NCBI RefSeq assembly: GCF_024139115.2
Contig: NC_085141.1
Location: forward strand, 28,659,242-28,723,241
Direction of reading: 5' to 3'
Length of the DNA: 64,000 nt
From: Armigeres subalbatus
Lineage: Eukaryota; Arthropoda; Insecta; Diptera; Culicidae
Shown: positions 48,323 through 58,547 of the stretch, in pieces
How positions within the stretch are numbered: the stretch's first letter is position 1
Layout of the letters: the number at the start of each line of letters is the position of its first letter
Made by a program: the position numbers and the translations under genes
Notes under the pieces: model-generated
Databases searched by the model: none
What the model was told of the DNA's origin: nothing
What the model saw: only the letters and a program-made list of their open reading frames with translations

Positions 48323-50346
48323 GTACGTATTACAAATTGTAATTCCCTGCACAGTTCAAGCAATTGTGGTAACCTTGAAAGTCCACTTCCGGTCCTAGTT
48401 ATTCCAACTCAGTTCTAGTTGGGTGATTCATTTTGCAGTGTTAAGTTTTAATCGTTTTGTTAACTAGACATGCACTAATGATATTCGTTTTGTTTCAAGG
48501 TCCCCAACTGGTACGATGTTGACTTGGAAACTTAACCATTCAAGAATCAAAGTTGAAGAAGTTAAGAACAGTCGCAATAATCATTTGTCGGTCAAGAAAT
48601 CTCTTTATTTGGAAAGCATAGAAAATTACCTTCCAGACATTTTGAAGACTTCAAGCATTGAAATTGTGAATCTGATTTTGTATTCATTTCTGTCTGTTGT
48701 GAAGCATTTTTTGCCGTTCTATCGACTAAAAAATTGTATTTTTCGTTTGCTCGGTATAACGCGTTGTGAATTTAGATTACGCTAAAAATAAAAACAATGC
48801 GATAATAAATAAGATTTTGCATCGGTCAGCATTATCGCTTCATAGTGTTTATGTGAACTTTTCAAACATGATTGCGAGCCCCCTTCCTTGTGGCGATATT
48901 TGCACATTGCAGCTGTTATAGCTGCGTGTCGCATCGTTTACTTTCAGTAAATTCATGACAGACAATCACATCACAGTTAAAAACACTGCGCCATCCCCCT
49001 CTTGTGTTGATTGTATTGTATGCGTTTCTAATAGACCCAGGCTTCAATTTGAATAAAACTGTACATATAAGCGTCGGTTTGACTGGAAGTTTTGATTTCG
49101 CTACAATCTGTCTCAACCATTCGCACCTCAAAAACAACTGTTCATTGTTGTTTCTCTCAGTAATGGTGCATCATTCAATATTTGCTCCATTTTTGTTTAT
49201 CCAAGATAGGACAAGTGAATGGTGCAGCTTTCTTACTTCGAGAAGGCGTCGAGTAAACATCAAGTAAAGCTTCTGGTCACATTCACATTAGCTGCAGAAT
49301 TACAATCACGTTTCGTCAATGCCCGAATGTGTTGGTTCTCGACCGCTTTCGACCATAATATGTATTCGATTATCTTATCTCGAATGTTATTATATTGACC
49401 GGTTGGGATCTTTGTTTTTTTTTTTTTTTCATTGGGATGTCAGTGCCGAAGTCCGATTTGTGTACATCCTTACTACAATGTACCCATAGTGCTACCTCCG
49501 TTGAAATTCAATGCAAATTTTATATTTACCTGAAATCGTAAATATGGTTTATCCACTATTTGGGGAAACTCCACAATCCTTTGTTCGCTCTGGATGATCA
49601 ACAAGGAGCATAATCCGCTTTACAATCTCATTTGGCCACGAAACCAAACTTATCCTAACTTACGCAGACTCCAATGCATCAAATCCAAAAAAACTGCGCA
49701 TAAACTGGTCGTTCGTTCTGTTTGTGATACGATTATTTTTAAACAGTTGTCAACAGGTAAAGACACCGAATCCAGAAATCCTAAAGAATTGGGAAATCTT
49801 TTAAAGGAATTTGTCATGACTATGATGTACTTTTTTCTTGTTCAATGTCAACAATAATTAATGGGCTCTATCCCGTTGGGATTTGCACGGGACAAAAAGT
49901 GAACAAATTCCAAATTGGCCATTGCTGGGTCACGCAGCCATTCGCGTTAAACGCTGTTTATTGTAATCCCTTCCAGTAAAATAGATGAATATGATAAAAC
50001 AGGAAGCAACAGATTAACTTTTTTCTCTTTATTTAAGTGATAACAGATTAACGAAATAAGCCGGTGATAACAAGTCACGTAAGTTTCAAAGTTAATTCGA
50101 TTCCACCTAGAGGTGTGCGCTGCCGACAATTTTACATCGGCACGCCACTGTTTAAAATCTGACACGCATCTGACCTATAATTCACCTCGCCGTAGAAAAC
50201 CGATTTTTTTTTTTCAGAATAATTCAGAATTATTTCGAAAAGCTTTAAGTTGAACATCCGAAAAATATCAAGTCTAAATTCCAAAGAGTTGTTCGTGAAA
50301 ATTTCGTAGATTTTCCCGATTTATAACTTTTAAAACTTCCCGTTAA
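48323..50346. other. Probable intron 1 of the plus-strand gene, nothing recognised
   Basis: This 2 kb AT-rich stretch has no supported coding frame. It has a T run at 49413-49429 but no clear element boundaries. The frame 49594-49857 has no recognisable motif. Confidence 0.4.
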
Positions 50347-50537
50347 GGTCACTCCTGACGGAATCCAAGTTTCAAAGAGCTTGCGTTTTCGGGGGCACAC
50401 CACTCGATACGAAAGCAACGCACAACTGTCATTGTTGATTTAGTTGTGCTGCGACAGTTGTGCGTTGCTTCCGTATCGAGTGGTGTGCCCCCGAAAACGC
50501 GAGCACTTTCGAAACTTGGATTCCATCAGGAGTGACC
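50347..50537. mobile_element. TTAA-flanked hairpin MITE
   Basis: The inverted arms run nearly the full 191 bp (ends GGTCACTCCTGACGGAATCC and GGTCACTCCTGATGGAATCC). TTAA lies at 50343-50346 and 50538-50541. It abuts the 3' part of the minus-strand LINE. A diverged half copy is at 17655-17736. Confidence 0.8.
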
Positions 50538-51249
50538 TTAATACTCCAAAGTACTTACAAAGTACTCCAAAGTAAAATTCATCATTCGGTTGAGAGGCCC
50601 AAATTTGGCGTAATTTGTTCGGCAGTGGTTGGTTAAAAATAATGTTCTATGTCGAAGTAGCCGAGAAGGTATGTAAAAGTTAAATTTCGATAAAATTTCA
50701 GTTGAATCAACACGTTGAGAAACTATATCGTTAACAAATGAAACCGTTGCACATTCTCGACGCTCTTTCAAAGTTTGTATATTTATAAGCATGCAACGTG
50801 CTTCATAAGATGGAAGAGGAAATGACGTCCAACCTAATTTACGAAAAGCGTATAATAGAAATTGTTTTTGTACTGATTCTATTCTTTCTTCATGTGTGGT
50901 TGAATAAGGCGACCATACAATGCTACAATATTCCAGTATAGATCGTACATATGAATTATATAGTGTTTTAATTGTGTAGGGATCCTGAAAGTTGAATCAA
51001 AAACGCTTGATAAAGCCTAGCATATTATTAGCTTTGTGGATGATTGTGTTATAGTGATCAACAAGAGTTAGTTTCGAATCTAAAATCACTCTCAAATCCC
51101 TAACTCTTTCGTGTCTTTCTACAGTATTGTTCCCTAGTACAATTTGTGTATTTGGTGTTATTCTTTTTCTGCTGAATGATATTTAGTTGCATTTCTTACA
51201 TTCAGTTGCAATAGGCTTTTCCTGCACCATGTATAGAACATGTCGTACA
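50538..51249 (-). pseudogene. LINE ORF2 C-terminus, continuing 58548-63000 across the BEL insertion
   Basis: The minus strand encodes the end of a LINE RT protein, with LYNSYVRSILEYCSIVWSP, HEERIESVQKQF and a CRTNYAKFGPLNRMM block near the C-terminus. The frame is interrupted by stops. It continues the RT piece ending at 58548 once the BEL element and one CCATG copy are discounted. Confidence 0.75.
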
Positions 51250-51254
51250 CCATG

Positions 51255-51891
51255 TGTTCGGAATATATACAGAAACGGCACTTAATTTCTTGTAGCAGTA
51301 TATTTATACAGCTCAAACTGAAATTTAAAGGGTTTACATCAGTATTTATCTACAATTTGCCTTATTTACTTACAAAAGTTAGTTTCTTCTGCAAACTCGT
51401 GGTGCAATTTTCAGAACATTTACCGGTCCCCGTACTTCAACTATTCAACATTAGCCTATGTATTTATTCAGGATAATAATTATGTATTTTAAATAATTAT
51501 AGTTAATTAGGATACTCACTAGTTTCCTGCTTTAGGACAAATTTTAGCTAATTTACGAATTTTGTTGTAATCAGTGCCTACGATGCTTTTGATATCCGCA
51601 TATGACCTGGTTTTAGTTCAATTCATTATTAATATGTTTAGCTTACTAATTATTTTATGCACGACTTACTGTGATGTAGCACTATCTTATTTGCTAATAA
51701 TTGTAAGATTAGTACAAAACAGCCGCGAAATAGTTTAAATTTTAATAATATTCAATAAACTTCTACAAGGTATCGAACCACCATTAACTGCTCTTTTTCT
51801 TGTTTTGTTTTTATCTCTTGTCCTAACGATTATTCCCATTATCTTCTCCTTCAATTCATGGCGCACAGTCACTAGCCCAGTGGTGTTAACA
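51255..51891 (-). repeat. BEL/Pao 3' LTR (637 bp)
   Basis: Near-identical to 57901-58542. The pol stop codon (51872-51874) lies just inside this LTR. It lacks a 5 bp insertion near its start that the other LTR has. Confidence 0.95.
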
Positions 51892-54800
51892 CATCCCCAG
51901 CCCGTAACTCCGGTACTTCCTTTCCTGAGGATCCGGATTTACTGTCCTGAATCTCCAAAACCGCCAAGTTTGCCACAGCACGTCTGAATATTCCCTTAGA
52001 TGTTCTTACATCAGCTTGTCTAATTCTGCCATCCATTCCAGCATACTCCGCTTCTACGATTCCTCGTATCCAGCACCTTCTGTAGTTACCATCCACCACA
52101 AAAACTAGGTCTCCGACGCGTACGAGTTTTTTCTCACTATACCATTTGGTTCGTTGATTAACTGTTGGCAAGTATTCTTTACACCAACGTTTCCACAATT
52201 CTTCTGCTAAAACCTGAGAACGCTTGTACACGTCCCGCATCGCTCCTGCTATGTGTTCTGGACACTGGGGCATTCCATCCTGTTCTCTGACTGATCCACG
52301 TAAGAAGTGATTCGGTGTGAGCGCATCCTCTTCCGCTGTATCCGGCACATAAGTTAACGGCCGTGAATTCACGATGTCTTCTGCTTCTGCTAATGCTGTC
52401 CGCAAAATTTCGTCTGTTAATCGTATTCCATCGTTCAAAACCTTGAGAACTTCTTTCACCGATCGCACTAGTCTTTCCCAAATGCCCCCCATGTGGGGTG
52501 TGGCCGGAGGATTGAAATTCCACTTGATGCTGGCACTTGTAATTCCTTCTGCACACTTTTGATTAATTTGCTCTACCGTTTTCTTGAGTTCATTGTAAGC
52601 GCCTCTGAAATTTGTTCCGTTATCGGAAAAGAATTCTTCTGGAGCACCCCGTTTACAGATAAATCGACGAATTGCCATCAGGCACGATTGCGTAGTGAGG
52701 CTATCCACAACTTCCAGATGAATCGCACGAACCGCCAGACAGGTAAACAAACAGATCCACCTTTTCTCCGATCGTCTACCAACAGATACTTCTACTGGCC
52801 CAAGGTAGTCAAGACCAACTGCGCTGAATGGTCTCAACCCCGGTGTAATTCTCTGAACAGGAAGTGGAGCCATAAGTGGCACCTCCGGTCGGCAACGATG
52901 TACCTTGCACCAGGCACAGTTCTTCATCACTCGCGAAATTGTCGTTCTTAGCTTTGGTATGTGGAACTTTCGGCGCACCTCGTGGAATATGGTTTCCCTG
53001 TTGGCATGTCCAAATCTCTCATGGTACTTTTGCAATAACTTATCTGTAACCTCATGCGCCTTCGGTAAAATGATTGGAAACTTTTCATCGAATGTAGCTG
53101 ATACAGAATTTTGCATTCTACCTCCCATACGCAGCACGCCATGGCCGTCTAAAAACGGCGTGAGTTTGTACAATGAACTCGATCGCGATAAATGCGCCAC
53201 CGGTTTGCCAATTCCGAGTTTCCCCTTCTTTTTTAGTAAGCGCACCTCTTCAACATAACCTTCTGCTTGTGCTAGCTTCCAAAGAACTTCTTCCGCACTT
53301 CTTAGCTCATCTTGTAATAAAGGCCGCTTCATGACATTGAGCTTTGCTATTATGAGCCGACGTTGGTTCTCCGATGCCTCTGATCCCAATATGGGCAGTT
53401 TGGCTATTTTCTTCCGACAATTTCCGATGAATCGCATGACTGTGGCTGTTACTCTGAGCAATCTATCCCATTTAGAAAAGCGGTGAACATTTATCACTTG
53501 TTCTGCTAACGATGCCGCATGCACTAACAACATACTCCTTCTCTCTTCTGCTACATTTGCTTCTGGGAGCGGATCAGCTGGCCAGTATTCTTCGCTTCGC
53601 TGGAGAAACGTCGGTCCAGTGAACCATGGCCCTTTGGGTTCAAGATTTGGTCCATTTCCCCACTTGGTCAATGCATCGGCGATATTAAACTTTGACGGGA
53701 TTTTGCGCCAATCTGTCAAACTCGTTAGCTCGTGTATTTCTCCTACCCGAAATGCGACGAACTGTTTATAGTTGTGCTGATCCGAACGAAGCCAACTAAG
53801 TACGGTTTGAGAATCCGTCCACAAATAGCATTTTTGTATTAAAAGAGTGTGGTTTGCTATAACCGATCGCATTAGCCTTGCTCCCAAAACGGCGCCCATC
53901 AGCTCTAAGCGTGGCACTGATTGACGCTTCAACGGTGCGACTTTTGCTCTAGCCATCACAAGGGAGCATCGAACATCTTCTCCAACTGTTGCTCTAAAAT
54001 ATGCAGCACATCCATACGCTTGAAGGCTCGCGTCTGTAAACACGTGCAGCTGTATTGACCCAATCTCCGTCGTTTTCCACTCCCCGAAATAGGCTCGAGG
54101 TATTCGGGCTTGCTCCACGTCTGGTAAACAGCTAATCCATCTATTCCATTCTCGTGCATTCGTTTCATCGATCCGATCATCCCAGTCACATCCGGTGCGC
54201 CACAAACTTTGGATCAGAATACGGCCGTGGATAGTGAATGTCGCAAGCAAACCCAAAGGATCAAAAAAACCCATAACACAACTCAGTACAATTCTTTTAG
54301 TTGGTACTTCTCCATTCCACAAATACTGCCTTAATTCTTCTCGATGCTCCGTAGAGAAAGAAAACTTATCCATTCCAGGGCACCAAATGATTCCGAGAAC
54401 GCGCTCAGCGCCCGTTTCTTTATCACGATTGAAATGAATCTCTTGATTTTCTTTCATGTCTCCTAAACTGTAGTTGTAGAGCACTTCTTTAGAGTTCGAA
54501 ACCCAATTTCGGATTTCGAACCCTCCTTTTGAGTGAACGTACTTCACTTCTTTCGCTCTCCTTATGGCTTCTTCGACAGTGTCTGTGCTATCAAAATAAT
54601 CGTCGACATAATGCTTGTCGACTATTGCTGCTGCTGCTTCCGGATATTGAATTGCAAACTCTAGTGCATTACGGTTTTTTATATATTGTGCCTGACACGG
54701 TGAGCACTTCGAACCAAACGTGGCCACGTCCATAATGTAGATTGTTGGTTGCTCTCGCGAAGAATTCCGAAACAGGAACAGTTGTGCTTTTTTATCCGCC

Positions 54801-55705
54801 TTTCGGATCAATATTTGATGGTACATTTCGCGTATGTCACCTCCGAAAGCTACCGGACGCTCTCGAAAACGGTTTATAACCGACGGTAGAGCTGTCAACA
54901 TATCCGGACCTGCCAATAGCTGCGAGTTTAACGATACTCCTTGAACTGCTGCCGCCGCATCCCAAACCAAACGCACCTTCCCAGGTTTCTTCGGGTTCAG
55001 CACCACGTTGAGTGGCAAGTACCAGGTTCCGCCAGATCCAAATTCAGTTATTTCTTCAGCCGTCGCAGGATGTGCATAGCCCTTCTGTTCATACTCTGCT
55101 ATTTGTTTACGCACGATGTCGTACAGCTGAGGGGATTTTTCTAGTCTATTCTCCAATTGTTGTAACCGCCGCATTGCCATCTGACAATTATTTGGAAACT
55201 TCGGACTGTCCGTGCTCCAAAGCAAACCGGTCTCGAATCGGTCGCCTACTCTAACTGTAGTCTTCTCCAACATCTCTCGAGCTTTCCGATCGTCTTTAGA
55301 TTCTTGCATCACCGCCACTACAGACTCTTCAAGTGCGTACTGTGATTTCAAAACGTCATGTAGTTCTTGATTGCTAATATCACCATGGCACCCAACAAAA
55401 CCTTTGGAACTTGTTGATTTTCTGCTTGGACCGTAAATTGTCCACCCCAGTGAGGAACGAACCGCAATTGGTTCACCAGCGTACCCGAGTCTTGATTCAA
55501 TTGGCGCGATTGCATGAACGTTATTTATTCCTATCAAAATTCCTGGTCGTTTGTTGCAGTACGACTCAACTGGCAAATTCCGGAGAAACTTGTAGCTTTC
55601 CATCAGCGCGGGCACGTTCAGCGACTGTTGAGGCAGCATGAGCTTCGGAACTGTTTGCACCATTCGCAGCAGAATTTTTCTTCTGATCCTCGAGCAGAAA
55701 TCCAC
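51872..55705 (-). CDS. BEL/Pao Pol polyprotein: RT, A17 peptidase, RNase H, integrase, DUF5641
   Basis: The uninterrupted frame has 1,277 codons. In order: end of the protease region and linker (PKLMLPQQSLN, LGWTIYGP); RT with VRLVWDAAAAVQGVSLN, FGGDIREMYHQI and catalytic HYVDDYFDS near residue 365; A17-type region; RNase H with LHVFTDASLQAYG, VPRLELMGAVLGARL and YLWTDSQTVLSWL; integrase zinc motif (HERFGHANRE ... CAWCKVHRC); integrase core (VGLDYLGPVEV, FFSDNGTNFRGAYNEL, PHMGGIWERLVRSVKE); and DUF5641 (GDLVFVVDGNYRRCWIRG). The first Met is only the start of the open frame. Expression normally requires fusion with Gag-protease. Confidence 0.9.
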   Translation of the reverse strand: MDFCSRIRRKILLRMVQTVPKLMLPQQSLNVPALMESYKFLRNLPVESYCNKRPGILIGINNVHAIAPIESRLGYAGEPIAVRSSLGWTIYGPSRKSTSSKGFVGCHGDISNQELHDVLKSQYALEESVVAVMQESKDDRKAREMLEKTTVRVGDRFETGLLWSTDSPKFPNNCQMAMRRLQQLENRLEKSPQLYDIVRKQIAEYEQKGYAHPATAEEITEFGSGGTWYLPLNVVLNPKKPGKVRLVWDAAAAVQGVSLNSQLLAGPDMLTALPSVINRFRERPVAFGGDIREMYHQILIRKADKKAQLFLFRNSSREQPTIYIMDVATFGSKCSPCQAQYIKNRNALEFAIQYPEAAAAIVDKHYVDDYFDSTDTVEEAIRRAKEVKYVHSKGGFEIRNWVSNSKEVLYNYSLGDMKENQEIHFNRDKETGAERVLGIIWCPGMDKFSFSTEHREELRQYLWNGEVPTKRIVLSCVMGFFDPLGLLATFTIHGRILIQSLWRTGCDWDDRIDETNAREWNRWISCLPDVEQARIPRAYFGEWKTTEIGSIQLHVFTDASLQAYGCAAYFRATVGEDVRCSLVMARAKVAPLKRQSVPRLELMGAVLGARLMRSVIANHTLLIQKCYLWTDSQTVLSWLRSDQHNYKQFVAFRVGEIHELTSLTDWRKIPSKFNIADALTKWGNGPNLEPKGPWFTGPTFLQRSEEYWPADPLPEANVAEERRSMLLVHAASLAEQVINVHRFSKWDRLLRVTATVMRFIGNCRKKIAKLPILGSEASENQRRLIIAKLNVMKRPLLQDELRSAEEVLWKLAQAEGYVEEVRLLKKKGKLGIGKPVAHLSRSSSLYKLTPFLDGHGVLRMGGRMQNSVSATFDEKFPIILPKAHEVTDKLLQKYHERFGHANRETIFHEVRRKFHIPKLRTTISRVMKNCAWCKVHRCRPEVPLMAPLPVQRITPGLRPFSAVGLDYLGPVEVSVGRRSEKRWICLFTCLAVRAIHLEVVDSLTTQSCLMAIRRFICKRGAPEEFFSDNGTNFRGAYNELKKTVEQINQKCAEGITSASIKWNFNPPATPHMGGIWERLVRSVKEVLKVLNDGIRLTDEILRTALAEAEDIVNSRPLTYVPDTAEEDALTPNHFLRGSVREQDGMPQCPEHIAGAMRDVYKRSQVLAEELWKRWCKEYLPTVNQRTKWYSEKKLVRVGDLVFVVDGNYRRCWIRGIVEAEYAGMDGRIRQADVRTSKGIFRRAVANLAVLEIQDSKSGSSGKEVPELRAGDVLTPLG

Positions 55706-55763
55706 AAATTCGTTTGACGAGAATCTCTTTCTGTACGTTTAATGTCAGCTGTCCAAGTAATGG

Positions 55764-57866
55764 TTAAGGGTTCTTTGTTCCTTGTATGCCGAGTTTGTCT
55801 ACTAGCGAGCTTTCGACGAGTGTAACGGAAGCTCCTTCATCTAAAAACGCCAGAGTTTGCACAGAAAGTTCGCCGCAGTGCAACGTTACCGGAATCATAC
55901 GAAAGTAGATCGCATCACCGGATAACGAATGTGTGTTGAATGCCACGATTCCTGTCACTGGGTGCAGTAATGTGTTGTGACGCGCCGAACAGCCATCGAC
56001 TTTGCAACGGATCTGGAACTTGCACTGAGACTTACCATGATCGTTTAAACATATTTTACAAAGTTTCCAATTGTCCACCAGCCTAATACGTTCTGTTGGA
56101 GATAGACATCGAAAATCCTCGCAAAACCGCAACCGGTGGTCTGTGCGACGACAAACTTTGCATGGCTTCAACTTAGGGGGTTCCTTGACCTTCGACGATG
56201 ATTCTACGGCTGAGCTGTGGTTGAAAACGGCACCCCTTTCTCTTCTCAGTCGATGTCCCGAACCAGATGATACTGTTGTACACTTGAAGTCAATGTTCTC
56301 ATTCGCCTCACAAGCTTCCTCTACTATTCTCGTTACGAAATCGGTGAAAGTTCGCAGAGTGACTTGTTTCCTTTTCTGCTTGTAGCGAACCCAATCTCGT
56401 TTATCGTGCGCTGGAAGTTTATCCACCAAATCCTGGATTAGCAGATGGTTTATGAGATGTTGTGTTAGATCCGCTGCCTCTAAATGATCGCACAGTTGTT
56501 CAATGGCGTTACCGAATGGTATATAGGTAGCAAGTTTGTCCGATTTGGGGCATTCCAATTTCTTTATTTTATCGAGATGATGTTGCAGAAGTTGCTCTGG
56601 TCGCCCAAAAAGTTGGCGAAGCTTTTTGATGACCCTGGGAACCGACTTAGGTAGCAAAAGCTGACTTCTGACGCTTTCCAAAGCTGAACCTTTCAAGCTC
56701 TCCTGCAGGCGTACAAGGTTTTCAACGTCACTGAAACCGCAAGCCTCGTTTGAAGCGTTATAGCTGCCAATAAATAATGGCCATTCCTCTGGTTTTCCCG
56801 TAAAAATTGGTAGCTTTCTCGTAATTCCATTTCTTGCCGATAGTTGTGCTTTTGTCGGCCCCAGCCCGTTTAGAACTAATCTAGCATTAGCCTTTTTTCT
56901 TGAACGACCTTCTACGATCCTGTCCGCTTCCAGCTCAGATTCATCCTCATCCGTATCCTCATCGTCCTCGATATTCCCACGATGCTCGCTCTTCCCGTAG
57001 TCGTCAATATCGCTGCTTTCTATCTCTTCATCTGTGTAATCTTCTTCTTCATCTTCTTCGGTACTTTTGTAGATGGTTCTAGCTCGAGTGTGCTTTGTGG
57101 GAGCCTGAGACATACGTTTAATTGCCCCTTTGATTTTAGCTCCCTGGGTGGTCGCCTGTGATAAAGCTACGCTGGACACAGCTTCGAGATTATCACTTTT
57201 CCTGGAGCATGAAGCCGTTTTATTTTGGACCGTAACACAAGACTGGGTGCGCTTTGGAGGTATTTCACGTGATTGCTGAATCTCTCCTTCCTGTAGTTCC
57301 TGCTGGACATTTTCCATTTGAACTTGATAGGATTGCCGCATAGCCTTCATTTTTGCCAGATGGGTTTTCTTCTTCTCCAGTGCCGACTCCAGCAGTTCCT
57401 TTTCCTGTTCCATCTCTTTCGCCTGTAGCTCTTCCAGTATCTTCATTTGCTTCATCTTGAGCAACCGATCCATCTCCATCTTCTTCTCCGTCAGGATTCG
57501 CTCTTCGTCCAATTCCCTTTCTTTTTCTTTCTGCTTTTGCTCCATGGCCTTTAATTTTCGTTCTAGCGATGAACTAGTGTTTTCGGATGCTTCTCTGGGT
57601 CTATCGGACTCATTTCCCGATGGAACCTTCTTACGATTTTTCCCAGCTTTGCTCTCCTGCTTTCGCTCTAATTCCTGCCTATGCTCCTGGCAACTGCTAC
57701 CCGGACAAAACCAGTTTTTGGCATCCTTGATCTCTTCTGTTACACCTACGCACCGGTAATGGAACCACCGGTTGCAGGCATCGCACCCTACCATTCCTTC
57801 GTCGACATCCGACGTCTTATCACACGCTCCGCAGGCAGTCATAGTAAGATTTCCGGCAGATGACAT
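55764..57866 (-). CDS. BEL/Pao Gag with N-terminal PHD finger
   Basis: The ATG at 57866, 35 bp after the 5' LTR, is chosen because the upstream codons lie in the LTR. The 700-codon frame begins MSSAGNLTMTACGACD. Residues about 12-58 are a C4HC3 PHD finger (CGACD ... GCDACNRWFHYRCVG ... WFCPGSSC). Residues about 60-215 are a Glu/Lys-rich coiled coil, and about 300-345 an acidic stretch. Then comes a DUF1759-type Gag core (ITRKLPIFTGKPEEWPLFI), then Cys-rich knuckles (CKVCRRTDHRLRFC, CKICLNDHGKSQC), then the start of DUF1758 protease (FLDEGASVTLVESS). The stop at 55764 falls inside the protease domain. PHD fingers usually read histone tails. Its role here is not known. Confidence 0.9.
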   Translation of the reverse strand: MSSAGNLTMTACGACDKTSDVDEGMVGCDACNRWFHYRCVGVTEEIKDAKNWFCPGSSCQEHRQELERKQESKAGKNRKKVPSGNESDRPREASENTSSSLERKLKAMEQKQKEKERELDEERILTEKKMEMDRLLKMKQMKILEELQAKEMEQEKELLESALEKKKTHLAKMKAMRQSYQVQMENVQQELQEGEIQQSREIPPKRTQSCVTVQNKTASCSRKSDNLEAVSSVALSQATTQGAKIKGAIKRMSQAPTKHTRARTIYKSTEEDEEEDYTDEEIESSDIDDYGKSEHRGNIEDDEDTDEDESELEADRIVEGRSRKKANARLVLNGLGPTKAQLSARNGITRKLPIFTGKPEEWPLFIGSYNASNEACGFSDVENLVRLQESLKGSALESVRSQLLLPKSVPRVIKKLRQLFGRPEQLLQHHLDKIKKLECPKSDKLATYIPFGNAIEQLCDHLEAADLTQHLINHLLIQDLVDKLPAHDKRDWVRYKQKRKQVTLRTFTDFVTRIVEEACEANENIDFKCTTVSSGSGHRLRRERGAVFNHSSAVESSSKVKEPPKLKPCKVCRRTDHRLRFCEDFRCLSPTERIRLVDNWKLCKICLNDHGKSQCKFQIRCKVDGCSARHNTLLHPVTGIVAFNTHSLSGDAIYFRMIPVTLHCGELSVQTLAFLDEGASVTLVESSLVDKLGIQGTKNP

Positions 57867-57900
57867 TGCTTTGAGGTTATCCGATAACTTTTTTTGAGTT

Positions 57901-58542
57901 TGTTCGGAATATATACAGAAACGGCACTTAATTTCTTGTAGCAGTATATTTATACAGCTCAAACTGAAATTTAAAGGGCTTACATCAGTATTTATCTACA
58001 ATTAGCCTTATTTACTTACAAAAGTTAGTTTCTTCTGCAAACTCGTGGTGCAATTTTCAGAACATTTACCGGTCCCCGTACTTCAACTATTCAACATTAG
58101 CCTATGTATTTATTCAGGATAATAATTATGTATTTTAAATAATTATAGTTAATTAGGATACTCACTAGTTTCCTGCTTTAGGACAAATTTTAGCTAATTT
58201 ACGAATTTTGTTGTAATCAGTGCCTACGATGCTTTTGATATCCGCATATGACCTGGTTTTAGTTCAATTCATTATTAATATGTTTAGCTTACTAATTAAT
58301 TTATGCACGACTTACTGTGATGTAGCACTATCTTATTTGCTAATAATTGTAAGATTAGTACAAAACAGCCGCGAAATAGTTTAAATTTTAATAATATTCA
58401 ATAAACTTCTACAAGGTATCGAACCACCATTAACTGCTCTTTTTCTTGTTTTGTTTTTATCTCTTGTCCTAACGATTATTCCCATTATCTTCTCCTTCAA
58501 TTCATAGACTGGCGCACAGTCACTAGCCCAGTGGTGTTAACA
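57901..58542 (-). repeat. BEL/Pao 5' LTR (642 bp)
   Basis: It should carry promoter and polyadenylation signals on the minus strand. It differs from the 3' LTR by three substitutions and one 5 bp insertion (agact at about 58506). Confidence 0.95.
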
Positions 58543-58547
58543 CCATG

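Larger units (their letters stand above)
51255..58542 (-). mobile_element. BEL/Pao LTR retrotransposon, near-complete and young
   Basis: The 7,288 bp element lies on the minus strand. The 5' LTR is 57901-58542 and the 3' LTR is 51255-51891. Both LTRs run TGTTAACA...CCGAACA on the coding strand. A 5 bp duplication, CCATG, lies at 51250-51254 and 58543-58547. By eye the LTRs differ by three substitutions and one 5 bp indel in about 640 bp. Gag and pol are long and open except for two frame changes in the protease region (55640-55790). It is inserted in a LINE. Confidence 0.95.

Noticed and set aside
49594..49857. 87-codon plus-strand frame
   Set aside because: It has no recognisable domain, codon use is AT-driven, and there is no splice context.
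52374..55717. Multiple plus-strand frames of 60-152 codons
   Set aside because: They are antisense to the 1,277-codon BEL pol frame and lack motifs.
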